Notes: a model not told the origin generated them from the sequence alone. DNA of 64,000 bases from Diploscapter coronatus (GCA_964036155.1 OZ038422.1:86203201-86267200), one strand, 5' to 3'; positions 34,838 through 48,008 are shown, counted from the first letter of the stretch. Program-made: numbers and translations.

Positions 34838-37684
34838 TTACATCTGAAATTGAAGTATCTTTGAAATTTCAAATAAAAATGGAAGATTAGTTTACTGAGC
34901 CTAAGGGAAATAACAAAGAACCGCCTTCCTTATGAAAGAATGATCACATAGGTTATTGGAACGCGCTTTTTATGAAGCTAATGAGCGTAAACAGGCACAA
35001 TAAATATACGTAAATGTTCCGAAAGAGAAATTCTTTGAATTCTAAGATAAAAACTAAATTAAAGCTAGTATAAAATGCGATTTTCATGATTTTACTACCT
35101 TGAAATACATAATCTAAAACTAAACTAATGATGATAGTTATTGTCATCTAAAATCAATGAATCAATCTTCAAACTCAGAGATAATTTAATCTAAATCCGT
35201 AAAGATATGAGATTCTCAAGATTTTCTGAGATTTATTACCTAACATCAAAGGATGAGCGTACTTGAAACGGGTAAAGCTAATCTAAGTTCAAGTCGTCGA
35301 AATTCAATTTACTTTGACATCGGATTCCTTGTCGAAGTATAAAGAGATGAGTAGATTTTTTGAGATTTCATAAAATGACATAAGAATAAAATAAATTTTA
35401 CAATTAAAATAAGTAATTTTGTAAAGCTAACTTTATAGTTATATAAAACAAAGAAAAGATAATCTAGATTTAAAACTCTTCTGTCGTGATATTTTTCGAA
35501 CCTAACTGACTCAATCAATTACTAAAAATACAAAATACAAACTCGTCTGGCATATAAACGGAATGTCTTAGAATATTTTGGCAATATAGCAGCAATTCTC
35601 TCACACAGAAGCTTCATCATTCTTGTCAGCGCTTCCTAAGTCGTTTTCTTTCCTTTACTCAGTTTCCATACTATTTATTTCTTTTTTCTCTTCTACTCAT
35701 TTCTCCATGCTATTTCTTTTAGTCATGTTCTTTTCCTCTCTTCATTCTCTTATATCCCTACCCTTCAGCTTATATCCAGAAATTTTCAGCATGAATATTC
35801 AACAATTTCGGGCCCATATTCGGTCAAATTAGATTATCACCGTTCATAAATTTTGGAAGAATTTGAGGAATTTCATTTTTTCTTGAAAATAAATGATTTT
35901 TATAGCATGTCCGAAAGAAATTAAAGACCATTTTTAATGGGAGATTTATTAATTTTCCTTTCGTCATTCTCTGCACAAATATAGCGTTAAAATTTACAAA
36001 AAAAAAACGATAAAAATGAGTAAATTTATCATAGAGTATAAAGTAATACTATTGGTCACATAATAGCAACCCAAAGATGAAATGCTCATGACAACAATCT
36101 AGAAAAAGTACGAGTATTTACTTTAGCGTATACGCAGCAATTATATTATTCAGGGTACTAGATATCAAAAGTTGTCAGAAAATTATAAATATATCCAACA
36201 ATAGTGGATGTTTCTAAAAAAAAAATCGAATATTTTGAAGCTTTAGGGCCCTAAATATATATAAGGAACCCTAATCCTATAGTCAGTTCTCAAAATGTAG
36301 ACCCTTGTGAACAAGAATTATAATCTAGGGATTACCTAAACTTCTAGTAGCATGCAATTTGAAAGGAATACATTTTACTCGAATCGAAAAATATTTCTTT
36401 TAGGAATGCAATGATAATATGTGGCCTTATTTTGTCAGACCTCTAGGGGTGGTTCATGGTTTAATATATACTAGGCGGATTTGAATTTGTATCCCTCATC
36501 ACTGGGTGAGAGAGATAGCTCCAGAGACCAATTTATAGAGTAAAATATGCCAAGTTCGGGGGTGAAGAGTGATGAAAGCTTGGCTGAAAAAAGCAAAAAT
36601 TATATGTGAAAGGAAGAAAAATAAAATATCGTGAAGTAAAATAAATTTTAAAAGAAGAATATAATATACCTAAAAAATTTACGAAATGATAAGTATCGTT
36701 ATTTGTTTACAGTACACACGTTGTGGAGTTTCAAAATTTAACGCAATTATTGTTTGTCTTATTAGAGTCCGCAAGCTCCCTCCACTTTGTGAAGCAAACA
36801 CTGGTTCAATTGTTGTTTATCGTTGATTATGTCGCTAATTGAGAAGTTTCGAGCAAAATTTCCTTATATAAATATTTAAATGAGTATTCAGGTGAATGAG
36901 TTGCACTATTAAAACCCTGTAAAATCAGTCCAGAACTTTTTTGGAACCGTTCGAAAATTAGGCGTCAACGAAATTTTGAGAAAAATGAATTTCTGAAACT
37001 CCAGGGAAGCTTCATTCAAAAACACCTAGCATATTCTTGTAGATCTGATTATGCTGCATATTTTAGAACAAAAAATGTAAGAATTGACCAACGACAAACG
37101 ATGACAATCTGTGTTGAAAGTCGCTATTTTCGAAAGTACGCAATACACAACCCTTGATAGAAGTATCAACTTGGAAAAAGAAACTGTTCAATTCTTCCCA
37201 GAACTAGCTTGATTTAATAGTGTATTGAAACGGTACCCTTAATTTCGAAAAATAACTTGCGAACTCTGTCTTATTTTTAAATTTAGTTTTTTTTCTTTCC
37301 AAATTATACCCTCGGGGCATCCTAAAGTTCGTCATTTTATCACTCCGAATTTCATGGAGATTCAGATAAGAAAATAAAAACCATGGCATATAACATATGG
37401 TTGGCCTGTAAAACCAAATGTTTCCTCATAGTTAGCTATTAGGAAGAAATTTTAGGTGGATGACCCTGTTTACAATATAATCTAAATATTCTTATCCCTT
37501 GCACGTATTTTCAGGAAAAAACCAATTTACCCCTAAAGACCAAATTTATCCGTGGTCCTTTAATTTATTGGCGCTTGAAGCCTATTTCAGGAGAATCTCG
37601 GTGTCATTCATTTAATCTAAATTTTCAAGAGTATATTTTTATTTAAATAAGAAATTATTCGTCATTTATACTTCAAATGGCAAT
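34838..37684. other. Long intergenic region, no gene seen
   Basis: About 2.8 kb of AT-rich sequence. Open frames at 34953-35832 have low complexity and no splice support. No promoter or RNA gene was recognised. Confidence 0.45.
34844..34845 (-). other. Putative spliced-leader acceptor, one-Ig gene
   Basis: AATTTCAG lies six bases before the ATG. Confidence 0.55.
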
Positions 37685-38207
37685 CTAGATTGTACACGAC
37701 TTGTAAGTATACGACCAAATATCCGGACTGTGCACGACCCTATTTTAATCTGGACTTTACACGACCTTCTAAATCTGGGCTGTACATGACCCTTTATTCG
37801 AACATTACAAGACTTTCTTCCTTGCCAATAATATTTCATCTGAATAATACACAAGTCTCCTTGGGAAGTTTTCCCACTTCACCGATGATCTATTTGGATA
37901 TTTCTTCCACTTTCAAAATTTTGGATCATGATTTTGCATAGGTTTAAGGATAGAGTTGGACAGAGTGTAATAAGTCTAAACATAATTAATCAATTTTTCG
38001 TATCCTTTTGATGCCATATATCTCTTAACAAGTCCTTTCCCTATTCCTATGTCAACTTAATCCGAAATTAAAAAGTGGGAAAACTTCCAAGAAGACTCGT
38101 ATATTATTCGTAAGGAATATTATTTTAAAGGAAGAAAGAGGGTCTTGTAATGTTCGAATATAAAGGATCGTTTACTTATGAGTCGTGTACAATCCAAATT
38201 GCCATTT
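37685..38207. mobile_element. Large inverted-repeat element with amplified arm
   Basis: About 520 bp. The outer ends pair (ggcaatctagattgtacac at 37679 against gtgtacaatccaaattgcc at 38187). The inner arms also pair: 37790-37878 against 38075-38160, for example cttgggaagttttcccactt with its complement. The left arm holds about four degenerate tandem units near 25-33 bp, each with a gtacacgac-like core, and only one is present on the right. Non-coding. Confidence 0.75.
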
Positions 38208-40517
38208 CAAATGAGATATTTTGCGGTAAACATAGCATAATTATGACTATCGGTTCCGGCCTTTTCAATTGCAGAATTAAATTCTTAATTGCTTTCTTGA
38301 CTATTCAATTTTTCAATTTCTCGATCTATATATCCAAAATTCGAAATATACCAAAAGGATATTATTAAATTTTCATTATCCAATCGGGTTTGAATCCCCA
38401 TTATTTAATATGGATCTAGAGATTTCTAGAGTGCTTTAGAAAATGAAATGGATTTTTGCACCCAAGTGAGCCTAAATTGCAATGGCATTTCAGACTGTTT
38501 GAAAATGAAAATTGTCGCTTTACCTAATACGAATCAAGGTCAAAAACCATAACATTTGTGCTTAAATATTATTCCTTGGAATTACGCAATAGTTATAAAA
38601 AAAATATTTTAGGTTTAACTTCAAATATTTATTCACACCCTTATTTTAGTACTCCTTGCAATATTTCTGTTGATTTTTTGAAGAGGAATTCTTGAACTTT
38701 TAAATGAATCCAACTGTGTGCTGTTTGCTTGTTTCTTTTAATAAATTTTATTTTCAAATTTAAAATTGTCGTTTTGCATAATGCGGAGATAAAAACGGTA
38801 AGATATATTAATTTGTCTTCGCCATTCATTTCATTCGGGGATTTCTACATCTAAAATAAATGATAAATGCCAAAGCCGGGCTATTTTTCGGACTTCAAAT
38901 AAATGCGTGTGTCACTTACCCTATGAAGTGAGATGAGAACATACAATTATTGAGAATATAGCCATATAGCCATTTTATCCATGTTTCAATAAAAATTTGG
39001 GCTTTATAATGTTACGCAGCTTATTTTCACCTATTTTGCAAATTTTGTTCAAATTTTGATGTTTTAGAACATTTTAGCTCGTTAATAAAGATGGGCAAAG
39101 TTTTTTTTGCGAATTACGACTTTCATAACAGCTTACGATAATTAACTCATCAATTAGTATATTTAAGAAATGTTATCTTTAACAAAATTCATTTTCATCT
39201 AATTACTCTTTCAGATTCCTATTATTGAAGATTTTCAAATCATCATTCTCAGGACTTCTTCACATTACGCTCGGGTATTCTGCACCAACTTGATTTTCAT
39301 ATTTATCCTTTGTCAAGACATCCTCATTTTCAATACATCCTAGTAGATAATATCTACTTTCAGGGCCTGTTAAATATAAAAATACGTTCTAAAATTTCGG
39401 TTATTTAAATCATAAATTTGGCAATAATAATTAGCTTAACATATTATGCTCATACTTTACCAATCATTACCTTTCTCCGTAACTAAATTAAAAGATCAAC
39501 TCTTTGTTTATCCATTGTCCAGGCATCCTAGTAAATGGCCCTTTGTAAAAGTCGCACCGGCCATCTAATATTGCCCACATTTGGTGTTGACAAAGCCTCT
39601 TCTAGACAAGAAATCTCGAATTTCACCCAAACCAATGCAAATATTACATTTTTCCGCTCTGTTCAATGTTATGTTCCGAGTCTTCAATTTTCACGGCAGG
39701 GGATTTTTGCAGCGAAAATAATTGTCGTATTTTTTCAAATGTCGAAAAATTAATTTTACCTCAAATCCAAATATCGCACCTATCGCCTCATTTCCATGTA
39801 CAAAATTTCTTTTGAGAAGTTCCTATTGTTTAAATTCTATCCTATCCTTATCGTTGAGCACAATTTCCAACTCAACAATTTCCAATATCATAATAATTGA
39901 TCTTCTGATATTTGTTTAATTATAACTTTGTATCTCAAAAATGCGACTTTAATGGCAAATGCCGTCATAAGGGACTTATTTTTCATGCACTTTATTGTTT
40001 TCGCCCGTTTATTGCAGAATTTCTATAATTAAAATTGTCGCCGTATATAGTCATCCGAAAAATGCGTTTCATATATCCAAGTAAGCACTGCTATCTAGCA
40101 TACCCATTCGGAAATTCCGGCTTATATCCAAGAATTTCGCACCTGGGATTCAGATAATCCAGCTGGTTTGGGACGTCTATCCCTCATCATATAGTGTTTT
40201 TTTCGTGTTTTCTCAGGCGTGTAAGCGTTCATTTTTTCTTTTTTTTGTGCATATTTGCTTATTTTTGTTTTGAAGCCCTGAGAATAATCCTGGCTTGATA
40301 TGATAGATCAATATTATTTTTATCGCAAATGTATTTATTATTATCAAAGTACAAAAAGCGGTTACTTTAGAATAGAAAGGCATGTGGGTAATTGAAATTT
40401 TCTTTCATCTATCCTACGAAATAATGTGCCTTATGAAGAGAATTGGACCGTTTCCTCTGCACTCTCTAGCCCCCGATAATTGTTACTAATATTTTTTCAA
40501 ATATCTAAAATTTTAGA
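38208..40517. other. Intergenic, no gene seen
   Basis: About 2.3 kb of AT-rich DNA upstream of the chemoreceptor. No exon or repeat was supported; promoter elements could not be picked out. Confidence 0.45.
40515..40516 (+). other. Putative spliced-leader acceptor, chemoreceptor
   Basis: AAATTTTAG lies one base before the ATG. Confidence 0.6.
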
Positions 40518-42929
40518 ATGGACAACAGAGATACCCTAGCCTGGATTCAGCTATTGCTTTATCTCTTCGAAGTTTTCTCCGAATGCGTCTCAATTTCACT
40601 TTTATCAACTGCTATTTTCATCTGTATCCGTGCGAACAGTTTTCACTCATATTTCAGGTAAATATTCGACTTTTTAAGATATTAATTCATTGCAGTATTT
40701 CATGGTTTTATGGGCGTGGCTTTTCTCTTCCTATTTTGAAGGAAAGAAAGAAAAAGAGATTCCACCCATTAAATCATGAGATATTGCAAAAAAAAAATCA
40801 ATTTTTTTCTAATTAAAATTCATAAAATTTTAATTTCAGAGCGCTACTGTTAGTGGTACTACTCGTTTTATTATGTTTTTGTCTAATCGATGTTTTAAAT
40901 CCGATTTCCGCCGCGTTCCCAAATTTCGCGAAATCGTTCTCAATTCGTAAGATTTCTAAACTGTTTCAATTTAATTGGTTTTAACCTTTGCAATGTTTAT
41001 CTCTCGATTTTGCGTTTTGGCTCCTTGTAGTTGTCACTCAGTTTATAGAACGATCACTCTAAAAACTGAGTGATAGCTATAAATGAGAGACGAGGGCAGG
41101 TAAGTGACAACTACAGAGAGCCCGCATTTTCTTGCATTGCAATTAATATAGGAGGTTTTAAAATAGACTAAAGAATGATTATAAAATGTATGAACCAGGG
41201 CTGGTCAAAGGCTAAGATTTTAAAAACTCAAAATCAAAGACAAAGATAAAGCTTTGTCCAGCCAGCCCTACTCAATATATCATAAAATGTTGATGATATC
41301 CGAATAGTTATGCCTAAATTTCAGCAACAATCAGATGGTGGTGCCAATCGATAGCATTCCAGCTCGTTTCAGTCGTGTTTTTCCTGATCAGTATCGAGCG
41401 ATGCTTCGCGGTGTCGTTCTGCACGGCATATCAGCAATTCAACTCCTCGCTTCCGGTCTTCATATTCTTTTTATGCGTGGTAAAGAAACTATTTTAATAC
41501 AATGTTAGTAAGCTAACAATAAAGACACGATTTATTGTTTTCATTTTGTCTTAAGCTGCACCATAAAACCTTCGGAACATGCTTATTTTTATTATCCTTC
41601 CAAAGATATAGCTTGATTAGATTTATTAATTAATTGCTTCAGGTAATCTCCACTGTGGGACTACGATATATGCTTTACTATTGTGAGTTGATATTCAATG
41701 AAAATAGTTTAATAATGAAAAATGTCAGATGCCCTAAAAATAAGCTATTTCTGCTTCGCGCTTGACTGTTTTACACTATGTATCATGACGTTTCTCTGGC
41801 ACAAAAGCGAAAAACTCAAGAAGAAAAAGATGTCGGAAACGCTGAATACCAAATATCAGGTATTTCAAATAACTATAGATTATTATTTTTAAAGAAATTA
41901 TTTTAGTTAAGCGAAAACGCGAGAGTTGCGAGGTTACTATTACCTATAATTATCGTGGCTACAATATCTAAAGCCGCTTGTACCTTGATGATTTGGACAG
42001 CAACGAGAGTCGACGAATTAGTACCGCACAAAACGCTATTTTTGACCATTTATAGAATAGTAAGTTCATTTAATCACTATCTAAATCAGACCCAGGGAGC
42101 ACTTCCGTCAGACGAAAATAAGCTATAGAGAATAGGTCGCACGAGCTAGATCATAGCTATGATACCAGGTCACGCTGGTAGAAATTTTGGCTAATTATAG
42201 GTTGGAGGGGAAAAAGTGCTACGAGAATATACTGGGGGTAGGTCGCAAGAGGTTTCTGACGATCGTCCTCCCTAGATCTGATTTAAACTCATCTATGAAC
42301 ATTACGAAAGACGTAACATGTTATGAATGAGACATCGATTAAGAATAATTGATTTTAAATTTAATTTAGTTAATGAACCTATTCGCAAGTATCTGTGCGG
42401 TTCTATTAATGTGGAATCACGTACCATACCGGAAGAAGTTATATAAAATCTTATTCTACTTAAGCGGAAGAAAACTACAGTACACTTATGAAGATACGCC
42501 TGTGATAAAGTGTAAGAATAATTATTACTAGAATGAATGAATTCGATTTTCTTTCAATTTATTTCATTCTTATAATATAAAAATATATATATATATATAT
42601 AATGTTTCAAAACTATTCGAGGGATGAAAATCAAAATAGATATTGTTTCGCCTCGATGAGACTTTGATTCCACCTGATCCTATTATATCACGGAAAATAT
42701 TACTCTACGAGGATATTTAAAACCATCAAAAATGTGTTAGCCAATATCATTGTAGAGTCCACCGATGGAGTCGTCAATAAATTCAATTTTAGTCGACCAC
42801 GGTAACAACTTCCACTTCGAGATGCTGAGGAAGCAATGGGGTGAGCCCGCCGCCGAGCCTTCATCGTCAAGAAGACAATCCTCAATCACCAACAAAGAGG
42901 AAATCTCCTCCTTGGATGGAGGCAAATAA
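40518..42929 (+). CDS. Seven-TM chemoreceptor, Sra superfamily (Sre/Srab-type)
   Basis: Nematode chemosensory GPCR, expected in sensory-neuron cilia. Eight exons: 40518-40657, 40840-40946, 41325-41479, 41643-41682, 41729-41859, 41907-42059, 42370-42511, 42793-42929 (334 residues). Seven hydrophobic segments lie at about 12-37, 48-66, 90-112, 122-146, 149-171, 196-221 and 237-257. TM3 ends in the family DRY-equivalent SIERCFAV, and TKYQLSENARVARLL before TM6 is the typical Sra-superfamily signature. Exon 7 ends at an AAGT|GTAAGA donor; without that splice the ORF would stop 7 codons later. The last exon restores a normal cytoplasmic tail (FHFEMLRKQW, then a Ser/Arg-rich stretch). The ATG follows a TTTTAG acceptor by one base. 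Introns carry three MITE-like elements. Confidence 0.85.
41026..41126. repeat. Palindromic element in chemoreceptor intron 2
   Basis: Arms ctccttgtagttgtcact and agtgacaactacagagag, with a second inner pair ctcagttt/aaactgag. Single copy. Confidence 0.65.
41213..41270. mobile_element. hAT-like short palindrome in chemoreceptor intron 2
   Basis: Starts cagggctggtcaaagg and ends ctttgtccagccagccct, resembling the ends of the hAT element at 25157. No clean 8-bp duplication was seen. Confidence 0.55.
42085..42290. mobile_element. MITE family C, copy 3 (chemoreceptor intron 6)
   Basis: Full-length: atcagacccagggagcactt to cgtcctccctagatctgat, with the internal cgcacgag, gataccaggtcacgctgg and aggtcgcaagag words. 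Confidence 0.85.
42580..42600. repeat. (AT)n microsatellite
   Basis: About ten AT dinucleotides in the chemoreceptor last intron. Confidence 0.9.
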
Positions 42930-43189
42930 TTTATTTTTTCTTAGAATCATAAGTGCAATATAAATCGATTTTTCACAATTTTTGTTTTAATGTTATTGGC
43001 ACTAGGCGATGAATTACAAGTAAGATAATATATTTTGAGAAGAGCCATCTCGGAAAATGAGATTTTTTCATCATAACAAAATGGTAGGTTGAAGAATAAT
43101 ACAACAATAAGAGGATGTTTTATCAATGATAAAAATCATATCGTTACTTTACCAAGTTAAATAATCTAACGATAATATGACACACGAGA

Positions 43190-45886
43190 TTATTGCGTGA
43201 TACAAGCATTAATGCCGTCCTGTTTGGCATCGGAGCAGCTTTTATCGATGGTCGTCATTTTGTCGGCTTCCCGTCTCCGGCGAATGTGTTCGATCGCGAA
43301 TTGACGACCGATGGTGAAGGCCTCTTCGAACGCATCTTCTATGCCTTCCTGAAAGTAGGAAAAAATCAGATATAAAATCTGCTAAAGAAAGATTCGTTAA
43401 GATATGCTCTAGAATAAATCACTTGTGAATAGCTTGATAATTATTCAACGAAATCGTTAATTCGATATTTATTTCTTATAATAAATGTTTGACAATCGTC
43501 ATTCTTCTGGTTAAAAAATTAATCAATAGAGCATTGAATAGCTTTCTAAAATAAAAACAAACAAGTAAATACATTTTGAACTAACCCCAGTCCTCTCTGA
43601 GCATTCCACATAGGTGTTGGCGCCTTGTAGATGAGCCCGCTTCTTGGCCTCGTTTTCCGGCATCGGCATGAATTCGTCGAATTTCTCGGTGCGCTTCTCG
43701 ATCTCCATGCCGACCACCACGAACGGCACTTCGGAGCAGAGACTTGCTTTGATCTGAAAATTCGAGATATTAATATTTTGTATGGTATTTCATTAAATAT
43801 TCAAAGGAGTTTTAACACCAACTTCAAAAGTCTCGAAATTATCATTGAGTTTCATATTTCATAATGAGTATATTTCTTTCTATTCGTTAAAATTCGAAAT
43901 TTTATGTAGTTCGCAGATTAAATATTTTACAAAAAATCTCGAGTTATTCTGAATTTTCTTTTATCAATTTTAGTCGAGCATAGAGAAAAATTTAGATGAC
44001 TTTATGTTGTTCTTTGAAGGATTGGGTAATTCGTTTTGTATCAAATTTCGGCTGAAATCTGTCAAATAAGGCAATTAAGGTGATGTTTCCATGAATCTAG
44101 ACGTGAATTACACGTCAATTCGTCTTTTTCAGACGAAAGACTGAAATTTAAGATGAATGAAATATCTTAAATATTAGCTATTTAAAAGAACTATGATCAA
44201 GCTATTCTTCTTGTGTGTGTATAACATAAAATCCACTCTACTCTATTCTAGGAATCACTAAAAATATCTGTTTTGTGATTATGTTAAAGTAACGTTGGGA
44301 TATTTTTGACTTGAATAATTAATGTATCCGCGTTCGTGACATATAATTTGAACGTCTAATTATGTGTAGACGTTAAATCCGGACTTCCTTCGAATCGAAC
44401 ATTAAATGGGGTGGGGTACGTGTTTCCATGACATAATTCTTACACATCAGATTCAGATAAGTGGGATATTATTAATGTTTGTTTATGTGTAGAAATGGTT
44501 TGTAGTCGGACCCAGGGAGCATTTTCGTCAGACGAAAATAAACTACAAGGGATAGGTCACAAGAAACTACTAACGATCGTCTTCCCTAGGTCTGTTTGTA
44601 GTGAACATTTTTCTAAGGATTCTTGTATTAGAAATAAGTGTAGTGACATAATAATGATAACATATTTTTGAGTCAACTTTATGTATCCACCCTGAATTTA
44701 TGCAAGAGTACTGATTTTTTAAAATTGAAAATACTTACATTCTGCAAATTTGCGTCGAATTGTGAGGCCACAGAAATGCACATCATCTGCACGTGAACGT
44801 CCTGTCGCGTCCGGTTTTCCTGATTCCCTGCGATGAAAACGCATTTCTCTCCACGAAACGCCGTGGCGAGTTCGTTGTTCTGCAAGTTTTCTATTTTAAC
44901 AGAATCTAACGCGTTATTAATTAATTGTAAGTAAAAAATGTGATTTCATCAGGCCTAATCTTGAAATGTATTTTAAATTAAGCTTGAGATTCATCAAAAA
45001 CTACCCTTTGATTTATTGGTATGCTTCAACGAAATGCAGGGTTTTTAAAAGTTCGAAATGTTCAATGATTTCCTCCACTATTCGAATGAAATTATATCCC
45101 AAATAATGATACAAATACTTCATCCCAGCTTTGCCTTCATATGTTTCATGGAAATTCTTAGTTGCATTGAAATTTAAATTTTCACTAACGAGTTTTTCTT
45201 CAAGATTAAATATTATTCGGAAAACAATCGAAACCCATGTCCCCGTTCTTCGTTGTAGCCCCCATACAAATGTCTTTCAAAATCGCACTCTTCTGTTCTT
45301 GAGAGCTGTCACAACCACCTGCTAAGCAAATTACCCGCGCGCGCTCCATTTTTGAAGCAAACGCTTGTCAACCCACGAAAATCTCGAAGATCACCCCTAT
45401 ATTCAGGCCCAAAAAGGACCTAGAATCTGAAAGGAAATTGCCCTTCAAGCATCCGACTTATTTTGGAAATTTCCTGCTGTGAATCAAGAGCCTATTTGAC
45501 TCTTCTAGATTGAAGGGCCCAATTTTGTGAAGGATGGTTAAAATTAGTTGTTGGTTCAACACATCCGTTAAGGAATTTGAGAAAATGTTCGGTATTTTTA
45601 AAGTTTGCATTTCTTGCAACGACGACGTTACGTGATGAAATGGTTTATAAAATGGAGAGCACTCGTCACTACTCTCTATCAACCTTACACACTATTTCGA
45701 CATGTTGCGTCGTTGCGTTGTTGCAAAGAACCTAGTTCTCAAGTATTTCTGAAAAAGAAAAATGCAATTTACCTTATTATCGTACTCCAGTCCACTCATT
45801 TTGGCGTATTTCTGCAACATCATCGTCAAATCGATCTGATCGTCGCCCAAAATCAGGCACCTGATCGCAGGAAGTGTTGCCACCAT
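43190..45886 (-). CDS. Rho-like pseudo-GTPase with CaaX box
   Basis: Four exons: 45773-45886, 44739-44879, 43586-43753, 43190-43348 (193 residues, normal Rho length). Rho/Ras-fold landmarks survive: hydrophobic strand plus loop at 8-22, a switch-II-like AGNQE at 55-59, the strand VPFVVVG at 94-100, AKKRAHLQGANTYVECSERTG at 121-141 and the last helix EDAFEEAFTIGRQ. Nucleotide-binding residues are gone: in the P-loop the invariant Gly-Lys is Asp19-Leu20; the switch-II DTAG Asp is replaced; (N/T)KxD reads MEIE (101-104); SAL/K reads SER. The C-terminus CITQ is a farnesyl-type CaaX box. A spliced-leader-like acceptor lies 26 bp before the ATG. Likely membrane-tethered and unable to bind GTP; the partner is unknown. 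All splice sites are normal and there are no stops, so it does not look like a pseudogene. Confidence 0.8.
44507..44594. mobile_element. MITE family C, internally deleted copy
   Basis: Both ends are intact (cggacccagggagcatttt and cgatcgtcttccctaggtct) but about 110 bp of the centre is missing. Lies in the pseudo-GTPase intron 2. Confidence 0.8.
45608..45727. mobile_element. Inverted-repeat element in pseudo-GTPase intron 1
   Basis: Left arm catttcttgcaacgacgacg and right arm gttgcgtcgttgcgttgttg pair imperfectly, with atttcgacatg inside. The ends resemble the outer arms of 17578-17862. Confidence 0.55.
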
Positions 45887-47895
45887 TTTTCTCTCGAGTT
45901 TCTTTTTTCTCTGAAATCTCAATTTTTAGGAATTTAAAACGATTCAACCGAAATTAAGCAGGCCATAAACGGAATAACGAGCGTAAAATGGAAATTGAAT
46001 TTAAAAATGCGAAAAATGGGTAGTTTGTAATGGCGCGTCCAGAACACAGATAAAATGAGACTGAAATGAAAATGAATGACAATTGAAACGAAGCAACTAT
46101 TGGTAAGTATAATGAAATGATTTTTCTAGATATTTTTTGAAACAGACAAGAAAAATCGTGACTTCACATTAGATGAAATATTTTCGTGAACACTAACTAT
46201 TTTTCCGAACGCATCTCGCGTAATAATATGCATTTTTAACGAGCTCCGTATTTATGAGCAGTGATGTTTTTTTTTTTTTAAAAGATGAAATTATGTATTT
46301 CCCCATAAAAATTCGAGGAATCTATCAAATATCAATCAGTAATTTTCGCGTATCATCCCAAAATTTAATCCGGCTATTTTTCGGGTGCTTGCAAAGTTCC
46401 TATAAAATAAGGCTTCCTCTGCATATTTAGGTAAAGTTTGGATTGAATCATACCACATATTCATATACGAAAAACTTCAACTAGACTGGATATTATTTGT
46501 TTTTGCATGGAATTTCATGCAGTAAAGCTCAGTAAAAGCTGAAAATTTGATGAAATATCAAGGTCTCGTAAGCTTGATAGGATTAACAGTGGGGGGTAGT
46601 CTTTTGTGATCCTAAATCCGTTAAAATGTTGGATGATGTAAAATTTACGTGATTTGAAAGGGAAAGTTTAAAAGAATCATAGAAAATGTGAGAATTAAGC
46701 ATATAATAGCTTAATAAATATATAGAATTTCGTATATTTGCAGATTTTATACGATAATTATGAATTAATAGTGGCGCGTAACAATGTGCCTCAATTTGGT
46801 AAGTATTATTTGAACTTTCGCAGAGAAATGATTCAATCGGAATAAACTGATATAATTTGAAGTAATTTTTGCAGAAGAAAATACTCAAGTAATGCAAATA
46901 TATTATACTCAAGTAATGCAAAATGATCTAATTTGATGCAAATAGAAGTTTTAAACCCGATTTTTTTGCATGTCATTTCAAAAATCTCTGCCTGCAACCA
47001 AAATGAATTCAATTTTAGCGTGGGTTATGCATGACAAATGTGAGTGTCACCTTGGAGAAAGGTTTTGAAAAAAAACGTCTAACACCTGCTCTAAGATAGA
47101 ACAAATAAAAATCTAATCTAGAGTGATAATCACTTCGAAATCATGTGCGCAGAATCAAATTTTATTGGTTTTTGTTTAAAGCTATGGTGATGGTAATAAG
47201 CATGACGGTACCATTATGCAATTGTAACATATTTATCATGCACCACAAGATATCTTTTCATTGTCGAATACAAGCGTATTCTGCAACCGCAATGATGAAG
47301 TTTAAATTCATATATTAGATAGTAAGTTTAGAACACATCAATCTAACATCATTCACCACATGATTATCAGATTATAAGCGGTAAAATGACTATGTTCTTG
47401 CAGATTCATTTATAAATACACTGAGAAATGATTAAATTAGCATAAATTAGAAGGTGGTGTGCAAGTAGTCTGCGCTTCTTTCGAAAGAATATATCATTCG
47501 AATAACTTATGCAGATTCTGGAAATAAATCCTTAATCTTCCTCTTATTTCATACTCCAAGAAAAATCCGTTCAGAGAATGATCATTTGCATAACTCTGGG
47601 CTAAAATAACTATGGGCTTCATTCAGATGTTAGCTGTTAATGCAACTTGCAGCTAGGTTTGAAGGGTCATATGAATAAGTTAAAATATTGAAACGTTAGA
47701 GATTTTTCAACTTCAACAAACTATATAGGCAATGTGGGAAGCTGAATTCATGTGGAAATCCTATTATTTTAAAACATATATTTGAAGTTAAAATATTCTT
47801 AAAACATATTATTGAAAAATGTAAAATAACTTTACAATGCCCAAAATTTTGAATCGTATTTAATTGTTTGTATAGTGTAGACGTTGGACGTTTTT
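45887..47895. other. Intergenic, no gene seen
   Basis: Upstream of the pseudo-GTPase; AT-rich. Contains a 25-bp tandem duplication at 46881-46925 but no supported exon. Confidence 0.45.
46881..46925. repeat. Tandem duplication, two units
   Basis: The word atactcaagtaatgcaaa occurs twice, 24 bp apart. Confidence 0.8.
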
Positions 47896-48008
47896 CGATC
47901 CGATATATTTGAATGCTACTGAGAAATATCGTAGCCTACTTTCAATTCACTATTCGTCATTATGGATAAGGGGATATTTGATAATGGCAAATCTTATATC
48001 GAGCCGAC
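47896..48008. mobile_element. MITE family K, copy 2
   Basis: Ends tcgatccgatatatt and cttatatcgagccga; the internal tcaattcactattcgtcatt matches copy 1 at 23221. Confidence 0.75.

Noticed and set aside
42370..42531. Chemoreceptor ending at the first stop in exon 7
   Set aside because: A strong donor at 42512 and an in-frame exon at 42793 give a normal family-like tail instead.
42700..42925. Minus-strand frames over the chemoreceptor tail
   Set aside because: They are antisense to the last chemoreceptor exon, which has splice and frame support.
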